A stretch of DNA of 64,000 bases from Pseudomonas sp. CC120222-01a (GCF_003097235.1 NZ_QEQQ01000020.1:44505-108504), one strand, 5' to 3'. Shown: positions 16,772 to 26,158, counted from the first letter of the stretch. Made by a program: numbers and translations. The notes: generated by a model not told the origin, from the letters alone.

Positions 16772-16803
16772 ATACACCTCTGGAACCCCCGCAGGACAAG
16801 CAC

Positions 16804-18390
16804 TTGATTTCTACCGCCAACATCACCATGCAGTTCGGCTCCAAGCCGCTGTTCGAAAACGTTTCGGTCAAATTCAACAACGGCAACCGCTACGGCCTGA
16901 TCGGTGCCAACGGTTGCGGCAAGTCGACCTTCATGAAGATCCTCGGCGGTGACCTGGAGCCGTCCGGCGGCCAGGTCATGCTCGAGCCGAACACGCGCCT
17001 GGGTAAACTGCGCCAGGACCAGTTCGCCTACGAAGAATTCACCGTGATCGACACCGTGATCATGGGCCACGGCCAGCTGTGGAAGGTCAAGGCCGAGCGC
17101 GACCGCATCTACTCGCTGCCGGAAATGACCGAGGAAGACGGCATGGCCGTCGCCGAGCTGGAAACCGAGTTTGCCGAAATGGACGGTTACACCGCCGAGT
17201 CCCGCGCCGGTGAACTGCTGCTGGGCCTGGGTATTCCGCTGGAGCAGCACTTTGGCCCGATGAGCGAAGTGGCGCCGGGTTGGAAGCTGCGTGTGCTGCT
17301 GGCCCAGGCGCTGTTCTCGGACCCGGACGTGCTGCTGCTCGACGAACCGACCAACCACCTGGACATCAACACCATCCGCTGGCTGGAAACCATCCTCACG
17401 GCGCGTAACAGCACCATGATCATCATTTCCCACGACCGGCACTTCCTCAACAGCGTGTGCACGCACATGGCTGACCTGGACTACGGTGAGCTGCGCCTGT
17501 TCCCGGGCAACTACGACGAGTACATGACCGCGGCCACCCAGTCGCGCGAGCAGCTGCTGTCGGACAACGCCAAGAAGAAAGCCCAGATCGCCGAACTGCA
17601 GACCTTCGTCAGCCGCTTCTCGGCCAACGCCTCCAAGGCCAAGCAGGCCACTTCGCGTGCCAAGCAGATCGACAAGATCCAGCTGGCCGAGGTCAAGCCT
17701 TCGAGCCGTGTCAGCCCGTTCATTCGCTTCGAGCAGACCAAGAAGCTGCACCGCCAGGCGGTGGTCGTCGAGAAGATGGCGAAAGCCTTCGACGACAAGG
17801 TGCTGTTCAAGAACTTCGACATCACCGTCGAAGCGGGCGAGCGCGTGGCGATCATCGGCCCCAACGGTATCGGCAAGACCACCCTGCTGCGCACCCTGGT
17901 CGGCGAGATGACCCCGGATGCCGGCTCGGTGAAGTGGACCGACAGCGCCGAAGTGGGCTACTACGCCCAGGACCACGCCCACGACTTCGAAGACGACATG
18001 ACCCTGTTCGACTGGATGGGCCAGTGGACCAGCGGCGAGCAGGTCATCCGCGGCACCCTGGGGCGCATGCTGTTCTCCAACGACGAGATCCTCAAGTCGG
18101 TGAAGGTGATTTCCGGTGGTGAGCAAGGCCGCATGCTGTTCGGCAAGCTGATCCTGCAGAAACCGAACGTGCTGGTGATGGACGAGCCGACCAACCACCT
18201 GGACATGGAATCGATCGAAGCGTTGAACCTGGCGCTGGAAAACTACCCGGGCACCCTGCTGTTCGTCAGCCATGACCGCGAGTTCGTGTCGTCGCTGGCG
18301 ACCCGCATCATCGAGCTGAGCGCTGATGGTGTAGTGGACTTCAGCGGGACTTATGACGATTACCTGCGTAGCCAGGGCGTCGTGGTCTGA
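16804..18390 (+). CDS. ybiT: ABC-F family ATPase YbiT
   Basis: A 528-residue ABC-F protein with two ATPase domains and no membrane part. Domain 1 has GANGCGKST and LLLDEPTNHLD. The linker of about 80 residues is basic and helical (SRFSANASKAKQATSRAKQ). Domain 2 has GPNGIGKTT, ISGGEQGRM and VMDEPTNHLDMES. It matches E. coli YbiT along its whole length from memory. ABC-F proteins bind the ribosomal E site and modulate translation. The start is a TTG at 16804 with AGGACA upstream; no ATG precedes the first strand. It lies directly after the integrase remnant, so its present promoter may lie in acquired DNA. Confidence 0.9.
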   Translation: MISTANITMQFGSKPLFENVSVKFNNGNRYGLIGANGCGKSTFMKILGGDLEPSGGQVMLEPNTRLGKLRQDQFAYEEFTVIDTVIMGHGQLWKVKAERDRIYSLPEMTEEDGMAVAELETEFAEMDGYTAESRAGELLLGLGIPLEQHFGPMSEVAPGWKLRVLLAQALFSDPDVLLLDEPTNHLDINTIRWLETILTARNSTMIIISHDRHFLNSVCTHMADLDYGELRLFPGNYDEYMTAATQSREQLLSDNAKKKAQIAELQTFVSRFSANASKAKQATSRAKQIDKIQLAEVKPSSRVSPFIRFEQTKKLHRQAVVVEKMAKAFDDKVLFKNFDITVEAGERVAIIGPNGIGKTTLLRTLVGEMTPDAGSVKWTDSAEVGYYAQDHAHDFEDDMTLFDWMGQWTSGEQVIRGTLGRMLFSNDEILKSVKVISGGEQGRMLFGKLILQKPNVLVMDEPTNHLDMESIEALNLALENYPGTLLFVSHDREFVSSLATRIIELSADGVVDFSGTYDDYLRSQGVVV

Positions 18391-18527
18391 GGTAGATCAG
18401 CTGGCCTGGTCGCCTTGTGGTGACCGGGCTGGCTCTCGCCGATGAATAATTCGTTAGCCTGCTTTCATTTACTTCGCGCAGCGGCCATGATTAGGGCACG
18501 CCCAACCGCCCGCCCGCGAAAGAGCCC

Positions 18528-19721
18528 ATGACCGCGCAACAGCCCGCCCCCGCCAGCAGCACCCTCAGCATTACCCTGCAGATCCTGTCGATCGTCTTCT
18601 ACACCTTTATTGCCTTCCTCTGCATCGGCCTGCCGATCGCGGTGCTGCCCAGCTATGTCCATGATCAGCTGGGCTTTGGTGCGGTGATCGCCGGGGTGAC
18701 CATCGGCCTGCAGTACCTTTCCACCCTGCTCAGCCGCCCATTTGCCGGGCGCGTGGCCGATACCCTGGGGGGCAAGAAGGCGATTGGCTATGGCCTGCTG
18801 GGCATCGCCGGTTGCGGGGTGCTGACGCTGCTCTCGGCCTGGTCGCTGCAGGTGCCGTTGCTGAGCCTGGCCCTGCTACTCGGCGGCCGCGTGCTGCTGG
18901 GCCTGGCGCAGGGGCTGATCGGCGTCGCCACCTTGAGCTGGGGCATCAGCCAGGTCGGCCCGGAACACACGGCGCGGGTGATCTCGTGGAATGGCATCGC
19001 CTCGTACGGGGCGATCGCCATCGGTGCGCCGGTCGGTGTGCTGGCGGTCGCCGGCCTGGACTTCAGCGTGCTCGGCCCTGCCCTGCTGGCGCTGGCGCTG
19101 CTGGCCTTGCTGGTGCTGCGCAAACGCCCCGACGTCGTGGTGACGCGCGGCGAGCGGCTACCGTTCTGGTCGGCCTTCGGCCGAGTTGCGCCGTGCGGCC
19201 TGGGGCTGACCCTGGCGTCGATCGGCTACGGCACCCTGACCACCTTCGTCACCCTTTATTACCTAGAGCGTGGCTGGGTCGGTGCGGCCTGGTGCCTGAG
19301 TGCCTTCGGCCTGTGCTTCATCATTTCGCGGCTGCTGTTCGTCAACGCGGTCAACCGCTTTGGCGGCTACAACGTGGCCATGGCCTGCATGGCCACCGAG
19401 GTGCTCGGCCTGAGCCTGCTGTGGCTGGCCCCCTCGCCACCCTGGGCGCTGGTCGGCGCTGGCCTGACCGGCTTCGGCCTGTCGCTGGTGTACCCGGCAC
19501 TGGGTGTCGAAGCGATCAAGCAGGTGCCGAGCAGCAGCCGCGGTGCCGGGCTGGGGGCTTATGCGGTGTTCTTCGACATGGCACTGGCCATCGCCGGCCC
19601 GGTGATGGGCGCGGTGGCAGTGCACCTGGGTTATGCCTCGATTTTCTGTGTCGCGGCCCTGCTGGCCTTGGCCGGGGTCGGCCTGACGCTACTGCTGGCG
19701 CGGCGCAGTCACCGCAGCTGA
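18528..19721 (+). CDS. MFS transporter, YhhS/YfcJ-like
   Basis: A 397-residue, 12-helix major facilitator protein. The helix 2-3 loop is RPFAGRVADTLGGKKAIGYG, the MFS G-x-x-x-D-x-x-G-x-K signature, and the body is typical of the UPF0226 (YhhS/YfcJ) group of putative sugar or drug exporters. A short polar N-terminus precedes helix 1. The last 11 codons overlap the 3' end of the convergent hydrolase gene by 33 bases. Substrate unknown. Confidence 0.85.
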   Translation: MTAQQPAPASSTLSITLQILSIVFYTFIAFLCIGLPIAVLPSYVHDQLGFGAVIAGVTIGLQYLSTLLSRPFAGRVADTLGGKKAIGYGLLGIAGCGVLTLLSAWSLQVPLLSLALLLGGRVLLGLAQGLIGVATLSWGISQVGPEHTARVISWNGIASYGAIAIGAPVGVLAVAGLDFSVLGPALLALALLALLVLRKRPDVVVTRGERLPFWSAFGRVAPCGLGLTLASIGYGTLTTFVTLYYLERGWVGAAWCLSAFGLCFIISRLLFVNAVNRFGGYNVAMACMATEVLGLSLLWLAPSPPWALVGAGLTGFGLSLVYPALGVEAIKQVPSSSRGAGLGAYAVFFDMALAIAGPVMGAVAVHLGYASIFCVAALLALAGVGLTLLLARRSHRS

Positions 19722-20726
19722 ACGCTCGGCGTGCTCCGGTGCGCCCAGGGCCTGGGTGAAGAAGGCGGCCGTGTCGCGCTGCAGTGAATGATGGATGTGG
19801 CGGCGGTCGACGCCATCGGCGTCCTTGCACAGCGCCGCCATGCGCGCGCGCTGCTCCTCGTCGCAGCGGGCCATGAACACGAAGTGCCCGGCCCCGGCCA
19901 GCAAGCGGTAGTCCGGGGTGATCGGCAGCTTGCGCGCCAGTTCCTCGGCATTGCGGTCCACCGCCACCAACTGATCACTGTCGCCACTGTAGATCAGCGC
20001 AGGCACCCTTACCCCGGCCAGGGCATGGCGACCAAACATCAAGCTCAGGGGTGCCATCAGCATCACCGCGCCAACCCGTGAGTCGGCCTTGGGCGAAAGC
20101 TCGCTGCGATCGGCTATCAGCACGCCATGGGTCTTGCAGGCATCGGCATCACCCGGGCGCTCCAGGCAGTAACGGCGCAGGCGATCGAGGTCGGGCTGGG
20201 CGCCAGACAGGATCAACGCGGTTTCACCGCCAGCCGAATAGCCGATCACACCGACCTTGCCATCATTCAGGTAGGGACCAAGCAACGCGTCTTCACGGGC
20301 GGACGTGATGGCCTCGCTGACCTGCAGCGGCCGACCATACAGATTGCTCAGCGTACCCAGGCGGCTGTGATCGCGGGCGTTGTCGCCCGGGTGCACCACC
20401 GCCACCACGACGAAACCCTGGCGGGCCAGGGCGGTGGCCAGGTAATGCAATGCCAGCGGGCTGCCGGTGTTGCCGTGGGACAGCACCACCAGCGGGAACT
20501 GCCCGAGGGCGACCGGGGCCTCTTCAGCGACGTCGATGGGGTAACCGTCGATGCGGATATTATGTGGCGTGCCATGGGATGGGTAGAACGCCAGGGCCTG
20601 CATCGGCCGGGCATCGACCGGGTCGTCGAGGGTCATGTGATGCAAACCGGCAACCCACGGGGAGGCTTCGGCATGGGCCAACAGGCCGCCGAGCAGCAAC
20701 GCCAGCAAACAGCGGGGAGTGTTCAT
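19689..20726 (-). CDS. secreted alpha/beta-hydrolase, dienelactone-hydrolase-like
   Basis: A 345-residue protein with a signal peptide (LLALLLGGLLAHAEA) and a serine hydrolase fold. The oxyanion strand is PLVVLSHGNTGS, the nucleophile elbow GYSAGGE, a late Asp sits in IYSGDSDQLV and the catalytic His in GAGHFVFMA. The layout resembles the periplasmic acetylhydrolase/dienelactone hydrolase group (PAF-acetylhydrolase-like). Substrate unknown. Its 3' end overlaps the convergent MFS gene by 33 bases. Confidence 0.82.
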   Translation of the reverse strand: MNTPRCLLALLLGGLLAHAEASPWVAGLHHMTLDDPVDARPMQALAFYPSHGTPHNIRIDGYPIDVAEEAPVALGQFPLVVLSHGNTGSPLALHYLATALARQGFVVVAVVHPGDNARDHSRLGTLSNLYGRPLQVSEAITSAREDALLGPYLNDGKVGVIGYSAGGETALILSGAQPDLDRLRRYCLERPGDADACKTHGVLIADRSELSPKADSRVGAVMLMAPLSLMFGRHALAGVRVPALIYSGDSDQLVAVDRNAEELARKLPITPDYRLLAGAGHFVFMARCDEEQRARMAALCKDADGVDRRHIHHSLQRDTAAFFTQALGAPEHAERSAAVTAPRQQ

Positions 20727-20808
20727 CGGTCAGCTATCGCGCAGCAAGCATCAGGATAGCGTCAGCATAGATCCGGCCTTAGCACCGGCAGATGAAAACT
20801 GGATGAAA

Positions 20809-20845
20809 AAACCGGCTGGCGCACGGGGTGCCAGCCGGTTTTTTT
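20809..20845. terminator. bidirectional terminator downstream of azoR
   Basis: A 12-bp stem AAACCGGCTGGC/GCCAGCCGGTTT flanked by A and T runs on both sides. It ends azoR on the minus strand and could also stop plus-strand transcription. Confidence 0.85.
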
Positions 20846-20857
20846 GACGCCAGGCGA

Positions 20858-21469
20858 TCAGGCTGCGGCGAACAGCTCGTTGGCAATCTGCGCCTGGGCG
20901 GCGTCGATGGCCTGGGTACGGTGTTCCGGACCGTAGGCCAGGCCGTGGGCACGGACCACTTCCAGGTCGGTGATGCCGATGAAGCCGAGGAACACCTTGA
21001 GGAAGTCTTCATGCCCAACGCCAGTCGGCTGGCCAGCGTGCAGGCCACCGGCGGTGGAGACCAGCACCACTTTCTTGTTGCCGCACAGGCCTTCCGGGCC
21101 GGCTTCGGTGTAACGGAAGGTCTTGCCGGCTACGGCCACGCGGTCGATCCAGGCCTTGAGCTGGGTCGGTACGCTGAAGTTGTACATCGGCGCGCCAATC
21201 ACCACGGCGTCGGCGGCGAGGAATTCTTCCAGGGTTTCGGCGCTCAGCTTGGCTTCGAAGGCCTGGGCGGCGTCGCGGGCTTCTTCCGGGGTACCGGCTG
21301 CTACCAGGGTGGCGGACGAGAAGTGGGCGATGGCGTCGGCAGCCAGGTCACGGTAGACCACTTCGATGCTCGGGTCTGCGGCTTTCCAGGCTTCGACCAC
21401 TTCGCGGCTCAGTTGGCGAGAGGCGGAATTGTCGCCCAGGATGCTCGAATCGATATGCAACAGTTTCAT
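20858..21469 (-). CDS. azoR: FMN-dependent NADH:quinone oxidoreductase / azoreductase
   Basis: A 203-residue flavodoxin-like enzyme that reduces azo compounds and quinones with NAD(P)H. The FMN phosphate loop is SSILGDNSASRQLS, and the conserved GAPMYNFSVPTQLKAWIDRV and VSTAGGLHAG segments are present. An AGGAGAG site precedes the ATG at 21469, so the 14 upstream in-frame codons were excluded. Divergent from a LysR gene, the usual arrangement for a quinone-responsive regulator and its target. Confidence 0.92.
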   Translation of the reverse strand: MKLLHIDSSILGDNSASRQLSREVVEAWKAADPSIEVVYRDLAADAIAHFSSATLVAAGTPEEARDAAQAFEAKLSAETLEEFLAADAVVIGAPMYNFSVPTQLKAWIDRVAVAGKTFRYTEAGPEGLCGNKKVVLVSTAGGLHAGQPTGVGHEDFLKVFLGFIGITDLEVVRAHGLAYGPEHRTQAIDAAQAQIANELFAAA

Positions 21470-21571
21470 GGGACTCTCCTGTGAATGAAGACCGCAGCGG
21501 TGGGCGATCACGATGGGGAAAATCCTACCGGGATGCCGAATGGCTGAAAAGTCAGTAAAAATGCGTTAGTT

Positions 21572-21597
21572 TGTCCCACAGGTAGAACAGTGAGACA
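21572..21597. promoter_or_regulatory. imperfect inverted repeat in azoR-LysR intergenic region
   Basis: TGTCCCAC, ten bases, GTGAGACA (7 of 8 positions paired), just before the LysR start; a plausible autoregulatory operator. A second small palindrome, CTGAAAAGTCAG, lies at 21544-21555. Confidence 0.4.
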
Positions 21598-21602
21598 GCC
21601 CC

Positions 21603-22505
21603 ATGCAAGACCTCAATGACCTCTTCTATTTTGCCCAGGTGGTTGAAGCCGGCGGCTTTGCTGCGGCCGGGCGCCAGTTGGGCATCCCCAAGTCGCGCCT
21701 GTCGCGGCGGATTGCCGAACTGGAAGAACGCCTTGGCACCCGCCTGCTGCAGCGCACCACGCGCCAACTCAAGCTGACGGCCGTTGGTGAACGATACCTG
21801 CACCATTGCCAGGCCATGCTGCTGGAGGCCGAGGCCGCCGACGAAGTGGTGGCAAGCATGAGCAGCGAGCCACGTGGGCGCCTGCGCGTATCGTGCCCGG
21901 TGGCCCTGGCCCATGCGTTTCTGCCGGACGTCATCAGCCGCTTCCTCGAACAATACCCGCAGGTGCAACTGGACATGGTCCTGCTCAACCGCCGTGTCGA
22001 CCTGATTTCCGAAGGCATCGACGTGGCCCTTCGCGTACGCGACCTGGGCGACGAGGACCCGGCACTGGTCACCCGCCGGCTGCGCCAGGCGCAAATGCAG
22101 CTGGTGGCGGCGCCGGGCTTTGCCGACCATATCCGCGAACCCTCCGAGCTGGCCACCCTGCCCGTGCTGGGCGCAGCCGAAGCCGATCGGCTGGTGCACT
22201 TCCGCTTGTTCGGGCCCAATGGCCGGCAGCAGGAGATCGCCCTGGAGCCACGCTTGGCGATTGACGATTTTGTCGTGCGCAACGCTGCCGTGCGCGCCGG
22301 GCTGGGCTTTACCGCCCTGCCCAGCATGTTCTGCGAAGAGGAGCTGGAACGTGGCGAGCTGGTCAAGCTGCTGCCGGACTGGTCCTTGCCAGGCGGCTAC
22401 CTGCAGGCGGTCTACCCTCATCGACGGGGCTTGTTACCGGCCGTGCGGGCGTGGATAGACCACCTGGCGGCGTCATTCGAGGCGTGTGGGGAGCGTTATG
22501 TCTAG
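21603..22505 (+). CDS. LysR-family transcriptional regulator (probable azoR regulator)
   Basis: A 300-residue regulator. The winged helix-turn-helix is at residues about 5-62 (QLGIPKSRLSRRIAELEERLGTRLLQRTTRQLKLT) and the effector-binding domain follows from about residue 90. This is the CrgA-like subgroup often divergent from quinone reductases or azoreductases. Placement next to azoR with a shared 133-base control region suggests it senses quinones or electrophiles. Its stop overlaps the start of the next gene. Confidence 0.9.
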   Translation: MQDLNDLFYFAQVVEAGGFAAAGRQLGIPKSRLSRRIAELEERLGTRLLQRTTRQLKLTAVGERYLHHCQAMLLEAEAADEVVASMSSEPRGRLRVSCPVALAHAFLPDVISRFLEQYPQVQLDMVLLNRRVDLISEGIDVALRVRDLGDEDPALVTRRLRQAQMQLVAAPGFADHIREPSELATLPVLGAAEADRLVHFRLFGPNGRQQEIALEPRLAIDDFVVRNAAVRAGLGFTALPSMFCEEELERGELVKLLPDWSLPGGYLQAVYPHRRGLLPAVRAWIDHLAASFEACGERYV

Positions 22506-22857
22506 ACAGAAAATGAGCGAAGAGCAGGTGGCGGCGTTCTGCCTGAGCCTGCCGGGTGCGCGGGAAGACTACAAATGGGGCGGCATTCGGGTGTTTTCCG
22601 TGGCCGGCAACAAGATGTTCGCCGTGCTCGACCTGGCCGGGGCGGGGTTGTCGTTCAAGGTCGCCGATGAACTGTTTCTGGGTTATTGCGACCGGCCCGG
22701 CGTGCGGCCAGCGCCTTATCTGGCACGGGCGAAATGGATCAGCATGGAACCGCCCTACCCCATGGGCCGGGACGAACTTTGCGACCTGCTGCAGCGCTCG
22801 CACCAACTGGTGGTGCGGCGGCTGCCAAAACGTCTGCAGGCAGGCCTGCTGAGCTGA
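22498..22857 (+). CDS. MmcQ/YjbR family protein
   Basis: A 119-residue protein of the YjbR double-wing fold: CLSLPGAREDYKWGG, VFSVAGNKMFAVLDLAG, YLARAKWISMEPP, LCDLLQRSHQLVVRRLPKR. The family is often called DNA-binding on structural grounds, without proof of function. The start at 22498 has GGGGAGCG upstream and overlaps the LysR stop by 8 bases, so the two are coupled. Confidence 0.82.
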   Translation: MSRQKMSEEQVAAFCLSLPGAREDYKWGGIRVFSVAGNKMFAVLDLAGAGLSFKVADELFLGYCDRPGVRPAPYLARAKWISMEPPYPMGRDELCDLLQRSHQLVVRRLPKRLQAGLLS

Positions 22858-23286
22858 TCAGTTGAACGGCAGAAAACGGCTGCCCAGGAACAGGTAATCG
22901 AGCCAGAACACCTGGTGCAGCAGCACGATGCCCCAGAACACCAGTTGGTAAGACAGTTTGCGCGTCTTGTGCCGGAACAGCTGCTGGGCCACCAGTGCGC
23001 CGGGCCAGCCCCCCAGCAACTCGCTGGCATGCAGCACCTTTTCAGGGGTGCGCCAGGCATCGCCCTGGGCCTGGCGTTTATCCTGCCAGTACAGCAGCAG
23101 GCTGATCAGGCTGACCAGCGGGTACGCCGCCAGTGGCCCCCAGGTCTGCCCGCTCCAGCCCATCTTGGCCGCGCCAAGCCCAGGCAATAGGCACAGCACC
23201 GCCAGCAGCAAGCATTTCAGGCGCGCATTGCGCACGCCCTGTGTGCGCTCGGCGCCGCGTGGCGCCGTGTGCTGTGCCCGCGCCAT
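22858..23286 (-). CDS. DUF1294 membrane protein
   Basis: A 142-residue protein with about four membrane helices. The DUF1294 signature is a Trp/Asp-rich cytoplasmic loop: YWQDKRQAQGDAWRTPEKVLHASELLGGWPGALVAQQLFRHKTRK. In many bacteria this domain is fused behind a cold-shock domain; here only a short basic N-terminus is present. The ATG at 23286 lies one base past the uppP stop, so the two form an operon. Convergent with the YjbR gene (stops abut). Confidence 0.8.
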   Translation of the reverse strand: MARAQHTAPRGAERTQGVRNARLKCLLLAVLCLLPGLGAAKMGWSGQTWGPLAAYPLVSLISLLLYWQDKRQAQGDAWRTPEKVLHASELLGGWPGALVAQQLFRHKTRKLSYQLVFWGIVLLHQVFWLDYLFLGSRFLPFN

Positions 23287-23287
23287 G

Positions 23288-24118
23288 TCAGCTGTGCGCC
23301 GTCGACCAGTCAACCCAGCCGAACTGCCAGGTCGCCAGGATCAGCAGACCAAAGACGATGCGGTACCAGGCAAAGGCCGCGTAGCTGTGGTTGGCGATGA
23401 ACTTCAACAGCGCGCGAACCGCAATCATCGCGAAGATGAACGAGGTCACGAAGCCGAGGGCGAACACCGGCAAGTCGCTCGGTTCGAACAGATGGCGGTA
23501 CTTGTAGCCCGAATACACCGCCGCACCGACCATGGTCGGCATCGCCAGGAAGAACGAGAACTCGGTGGCCGCCTTGCGCGACAGGCCGAACAGCAGGCCG
23601 CCGATAATGGTGGAACCGGAGCGCGATGTGCCCGGGATCATCGCCAGGCACTGCACGAAACCGATCTTCAGGGCATGGCTCCAGCGCATGTCGTCGACAT
23701 GGTCGACCGCCACGGTGTGCTGGCGACGTTCAGCCCAGAGCATGATCACACCACCGATTACCAGCGCCGTCGCCACGGTGATCGGGTTGAACAGGTACTC
23801 ATGGATCAAGTCGGCGAACAGCACGCCCAGCACCACCGCCGGCATGAACGCCAGTAGCAGGTTACCGGTGAAACGCCGGGCCTTTGGCTGGCTGGCCAGG
23901 CCGAACACCACTTCGAGGATCTTGCCTCGGAACTCCCACACGACTGCCAGGATCGCCGCCAGCTGGATGATGATGTTGAACGCCATGGCCCGTTCGCCAC
24001 CAAACCCGATGAGGTCGGCGACGATGATCTGGTGGCCGGTACTGGAAATCGGCAGAAACTCCGTGAGCCCCTCGACCACACCTAAGATGATTGCCTGGAA
24101 GGCAGTCCAAAAATCCAT
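23288..24118 (-). CDS. uppP: undecaprenyl-diphosphatase
   Basis: A 276-residue polytopic membrane enzyme that dephosphorylates undecaprenyl pyrophosphate to recycle the lipid carrier for peptidoglycan and O-antigen; overexpression gives bacitracin resistance. The two family motifs are intact: EGLTEFLPISSTGH (E16, E20, H29) and the PGTSRSGST loop with its catalytic Arg. Length is typical. Cotranscribed with the DUF1294 gene. Confidence 0.93.
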   Translation of the reverse strand: MDFWTAFQAIILGVVEGLTEFLPISSTGHQIIVADLIGFGGERAMAFNIIIQLAAILAVVWEFRGKILEVVFGLASQPKARRFTGNLLLAFMPAVVLGVLFADLIHEYLFNPITVATALVIGGVIMLWAERRQHTVAVDHVDDMRWSHALKIGFVQCLAMIPGTSRSGSTIIGGLLFGLSRKAATEFSFFLAMPTMVGAAVYSGYKYRHLFEPSDLPVFALGFVTSFIFAMIAVRALLKFIANHSYAAFAWYRIVFGLLILATWQFGWVDWSTAHS

Positions 24119-24417
24119 TATTCCCCCGATGAAGCGCTGCTGCTTGCAGGCCCCTAGTTCTTGGTTTGCTTGTGATTACCGCACGCGGCGCGGCCTTTTT
24201 ACAGCGACTGCTGGGACCGGCGCCAGTGGAAAAGTTCACCCCGACTAAAGGTTTCATCTCGCACGGCCGAGATCCTATCAAAGCGGCAAGGCAAAGGCTC
24301 GTGCGGCCGGTGGCAGAGTAGCCAATAACTAGCACTTAGCCATTAGTCGAGTGCCTGCCGCCTGCAAAGCGTGTTTGGATGCACCTGAATAAAAAGAACA
24401 ATGCGGGAGTGAGTTCA
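24119..24417. promoter_or_regulatory. divergent promoter region uppP / chemoreceptor
   Basis: 299 bases without a gene; it must hold the promoters of uppP (minus) and the chemoreceptor (plus). A short inverted repeat ATCTCGcacggcCGAGAT lies at 24257-24274. Nothing else stands out. Confidence 0.35.
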
Positions 24418-26052
24418 ATGAAGGCATTGCGGTCGATGTCGATCAGCCGGCGTCTGTGGCTGATTCTGGTGGTGGCGGTGGGCATGCTGGTGGTGCTCGG
24501 CCTGCTGATGTTGCGCCAGATCCATGGCGACCTGTACCAGGCCAAGGCGGAAAAGACCCGCCACGTGGTGCAGACCGCCGCTGGTGTGCTGGCCTACTAC
24601 CAGGGCCTGGAAGCCGCCGGTACCCTCAGCCGCGAGGCGGCCCAGCAGCAGGCCCTGCAAGTGGTACGGGCGCTGCGCTACGACCAGAACGACTATTTCT
24701 GGATCAACGACCTGGGGCCGAAGATGATCATGCATCCGGCCAACCCCAAGCTCGACGGCCAGGACCTCTCGGCCATTCGCGACCCGGACGGCTTCGCCGT
24801 GTTCAACGAGATGGTCGCCCTCGCCCGCAGCCAGGGCGCCGGCCCGGTCGACTATCGCTGGCCCAAGCCGGGTGCCAGCGAGCCGGTGGCCAAGACGTCG
24901 TATATCCAGCTGTTCAAGCCTTGGGGCTGGATCATCGGCTCTGGCGTCTACGTAGACGACGTGCAGGCCGAATTCGCCCGCCAGCTGCGCGATGCCTCGC
25001 TGGTAGGCTTGGGCATCGCCCTCCTGCTGGGGCTTGTGGTCACGCTGATCGCCCGCAGCATCGCCCGTCCGCTGCAAGAGGCAGTGCAGGCCATGGGCAA
25101 CATCGCCAGCGGCGAAAGCGACCTGACCCGCCGCCTGGACACCCACGGCCGTGACGAGATCACCCACCTGGGCCAGCACTTCAACCAGTTCAACGGCAAG
25201 CTGCAAGGTGTGGTTGGCCAGCTTCAGGGCGCTGCCCATGCCCTGGCACAGTCGGCCGGGCACGTCGGCGACAATGCTGGCGCCGCCCAGCAACACAGTG
25301 CCCAGCAGTCCCTGCAGATGGACCAGGTGGCGACGGCGGTCAACGAAGTCACCTATGCCGTGCAGGACGTGGCCAAGACGGCCGAACAGGCCGCCGGTGA
25401 GATGCGCGCCGCGCAGCAACAGGTGGAACACGGCCAGCAGGCCATCCATGGCAGCCTGCAACAGATCGACCGGCTTTCGGCGACCATCGAGCAAGCGGTG
25501 CAGGTGATCCGCGACCTGGCCGGGCACAGCACGAAGATTGGCGGGGTGCTGGAGGTGATCCGCGCCATCGCCGAGCAGACCAACCTGCTCGCCCTCAACG
25601 CGGCCATCGAAGCCGCTCGCGCCGGCGAACAGGGCCGCGGCTTCGCCGTGGTGGCCGACGAGGTACGCCTGTTGGCGCAACGTACCGCGCAGTCGACGGC
25701 GGAAATCCACACCATGATCGAGCACCTGCAGGGCCAGTCCGATGCGGCGGTCAAGGCCATCGACACCAGCAGCGAGGCTTCGCGCCAGACCGTGCAACAA
25801 GCCCGCGAGGCGGGTACCAGCCTCGATGCCATCAGCCAGGCACTGCACAACCTCACCGCCCTCAACGCCTCGATCGCCAGCGCCACCTTGCAGCAGTCCC
25901 ATGTGGTCGAGGAGATCAACCGCAATGTGCTGGACACTGCCGGGCTGTCGCAGCAGACCGCCGATGCCGCGCGCCAGTCCAGCGACGCCGGCTTGGCCCT
26001 GGGCCAGTTGAGTGAGGAGCTTGAGCAACTACTGCGTCAATTCCGGGTCTGA
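24418..26052 (+). CDS. methyl-accepting chemotaxis protein with sCache domain (McpP-like)
   Basis: A 544-residue chemoreceptor: helix 1 at about residues 12-32, periplasmic single-Cache domain (about 33-190, with DYFWINDLGPKMIMHP and WGWIIGSGVYVDDV), helix 2 (about 197-217), HAMP (about 218-270) and a signalling coiled coil with the hairpin tip IAEQTNLLALNAAIEAARAGEQGRGFAVVADEVR. The sCache type and the uppP and pnuC neighbours recall McpP of P. putida KT2440, which binds C2/C3 carboxylic acids, but the ligand is inferred. The start at 24418 follows GGGAG. Confidence 0.85.
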   Translation: MKALRSMSISRRLWLILVVAVGMLVVLGLLMLRQIHGDLYQAKAEKTRHVVQTAAGVLAYYQGLEAAGTLSREAAQQQALQVVRALRYDQNDYFWINDLGPKMIMHPANPKLDGQDLSAIRDPDGFAVFNEMVALARSQGAGPVDYRWPKPGASEPVAKTSYIQLFKPWGWIIGSGVYVDDVQAEFARQLRDASLVGLGIALLLGLVVTLIARSIARPLQEAVQAMGNIASGESDLTRRLDTHGRDEITHLGQHFNQFNGKLQGVVGQLQGAAHALAQSAGHVGDNAGAAQQHSAQQSLQMDQVATAVNEVTYAVQDVAKTAEQAAGEMRAAQQQVEHGQQAIHGSLQQIDRLSATIEQAVQVIRDLAGHSTKIGGVLEVIRAIAEQTNLLALNAAIEAARAGEQGRGFAVVADEVRLLAQRTAQSTAEIHTMIEHLQGQSDAAVKAIDTSSEASRQTVQQAREAGTSLDAISQALHNLTALNASIASATLQQSHVVEEINRNVLDTAGLSQQTADAARQSSDAGLALGQLSEELEQLLRQFRV

Positions 26053-26063
26053 ACCGGCCGTAA

Positions 26064-26089
26064 GCACCGGCCCGTGAGCGGGCCGGTGC
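26064..26089 (+). terminator. stem-loop after chemoreceptor gene
   Basis: GCACCGGCCCG/CGGGCCGGTGC, an 11-bp perfect stem with a 4-base loop, 12 bases past the stop; no T run follows, so termination is less certain. Confidence 0.5.
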
Positions 26090-26158
26090 GGGTTGCACGC
26101 TACACCTCCCGCCCTGCACAAGCTACAATCGCCGCCCTTTGCCAACCAAGGATCGCCG

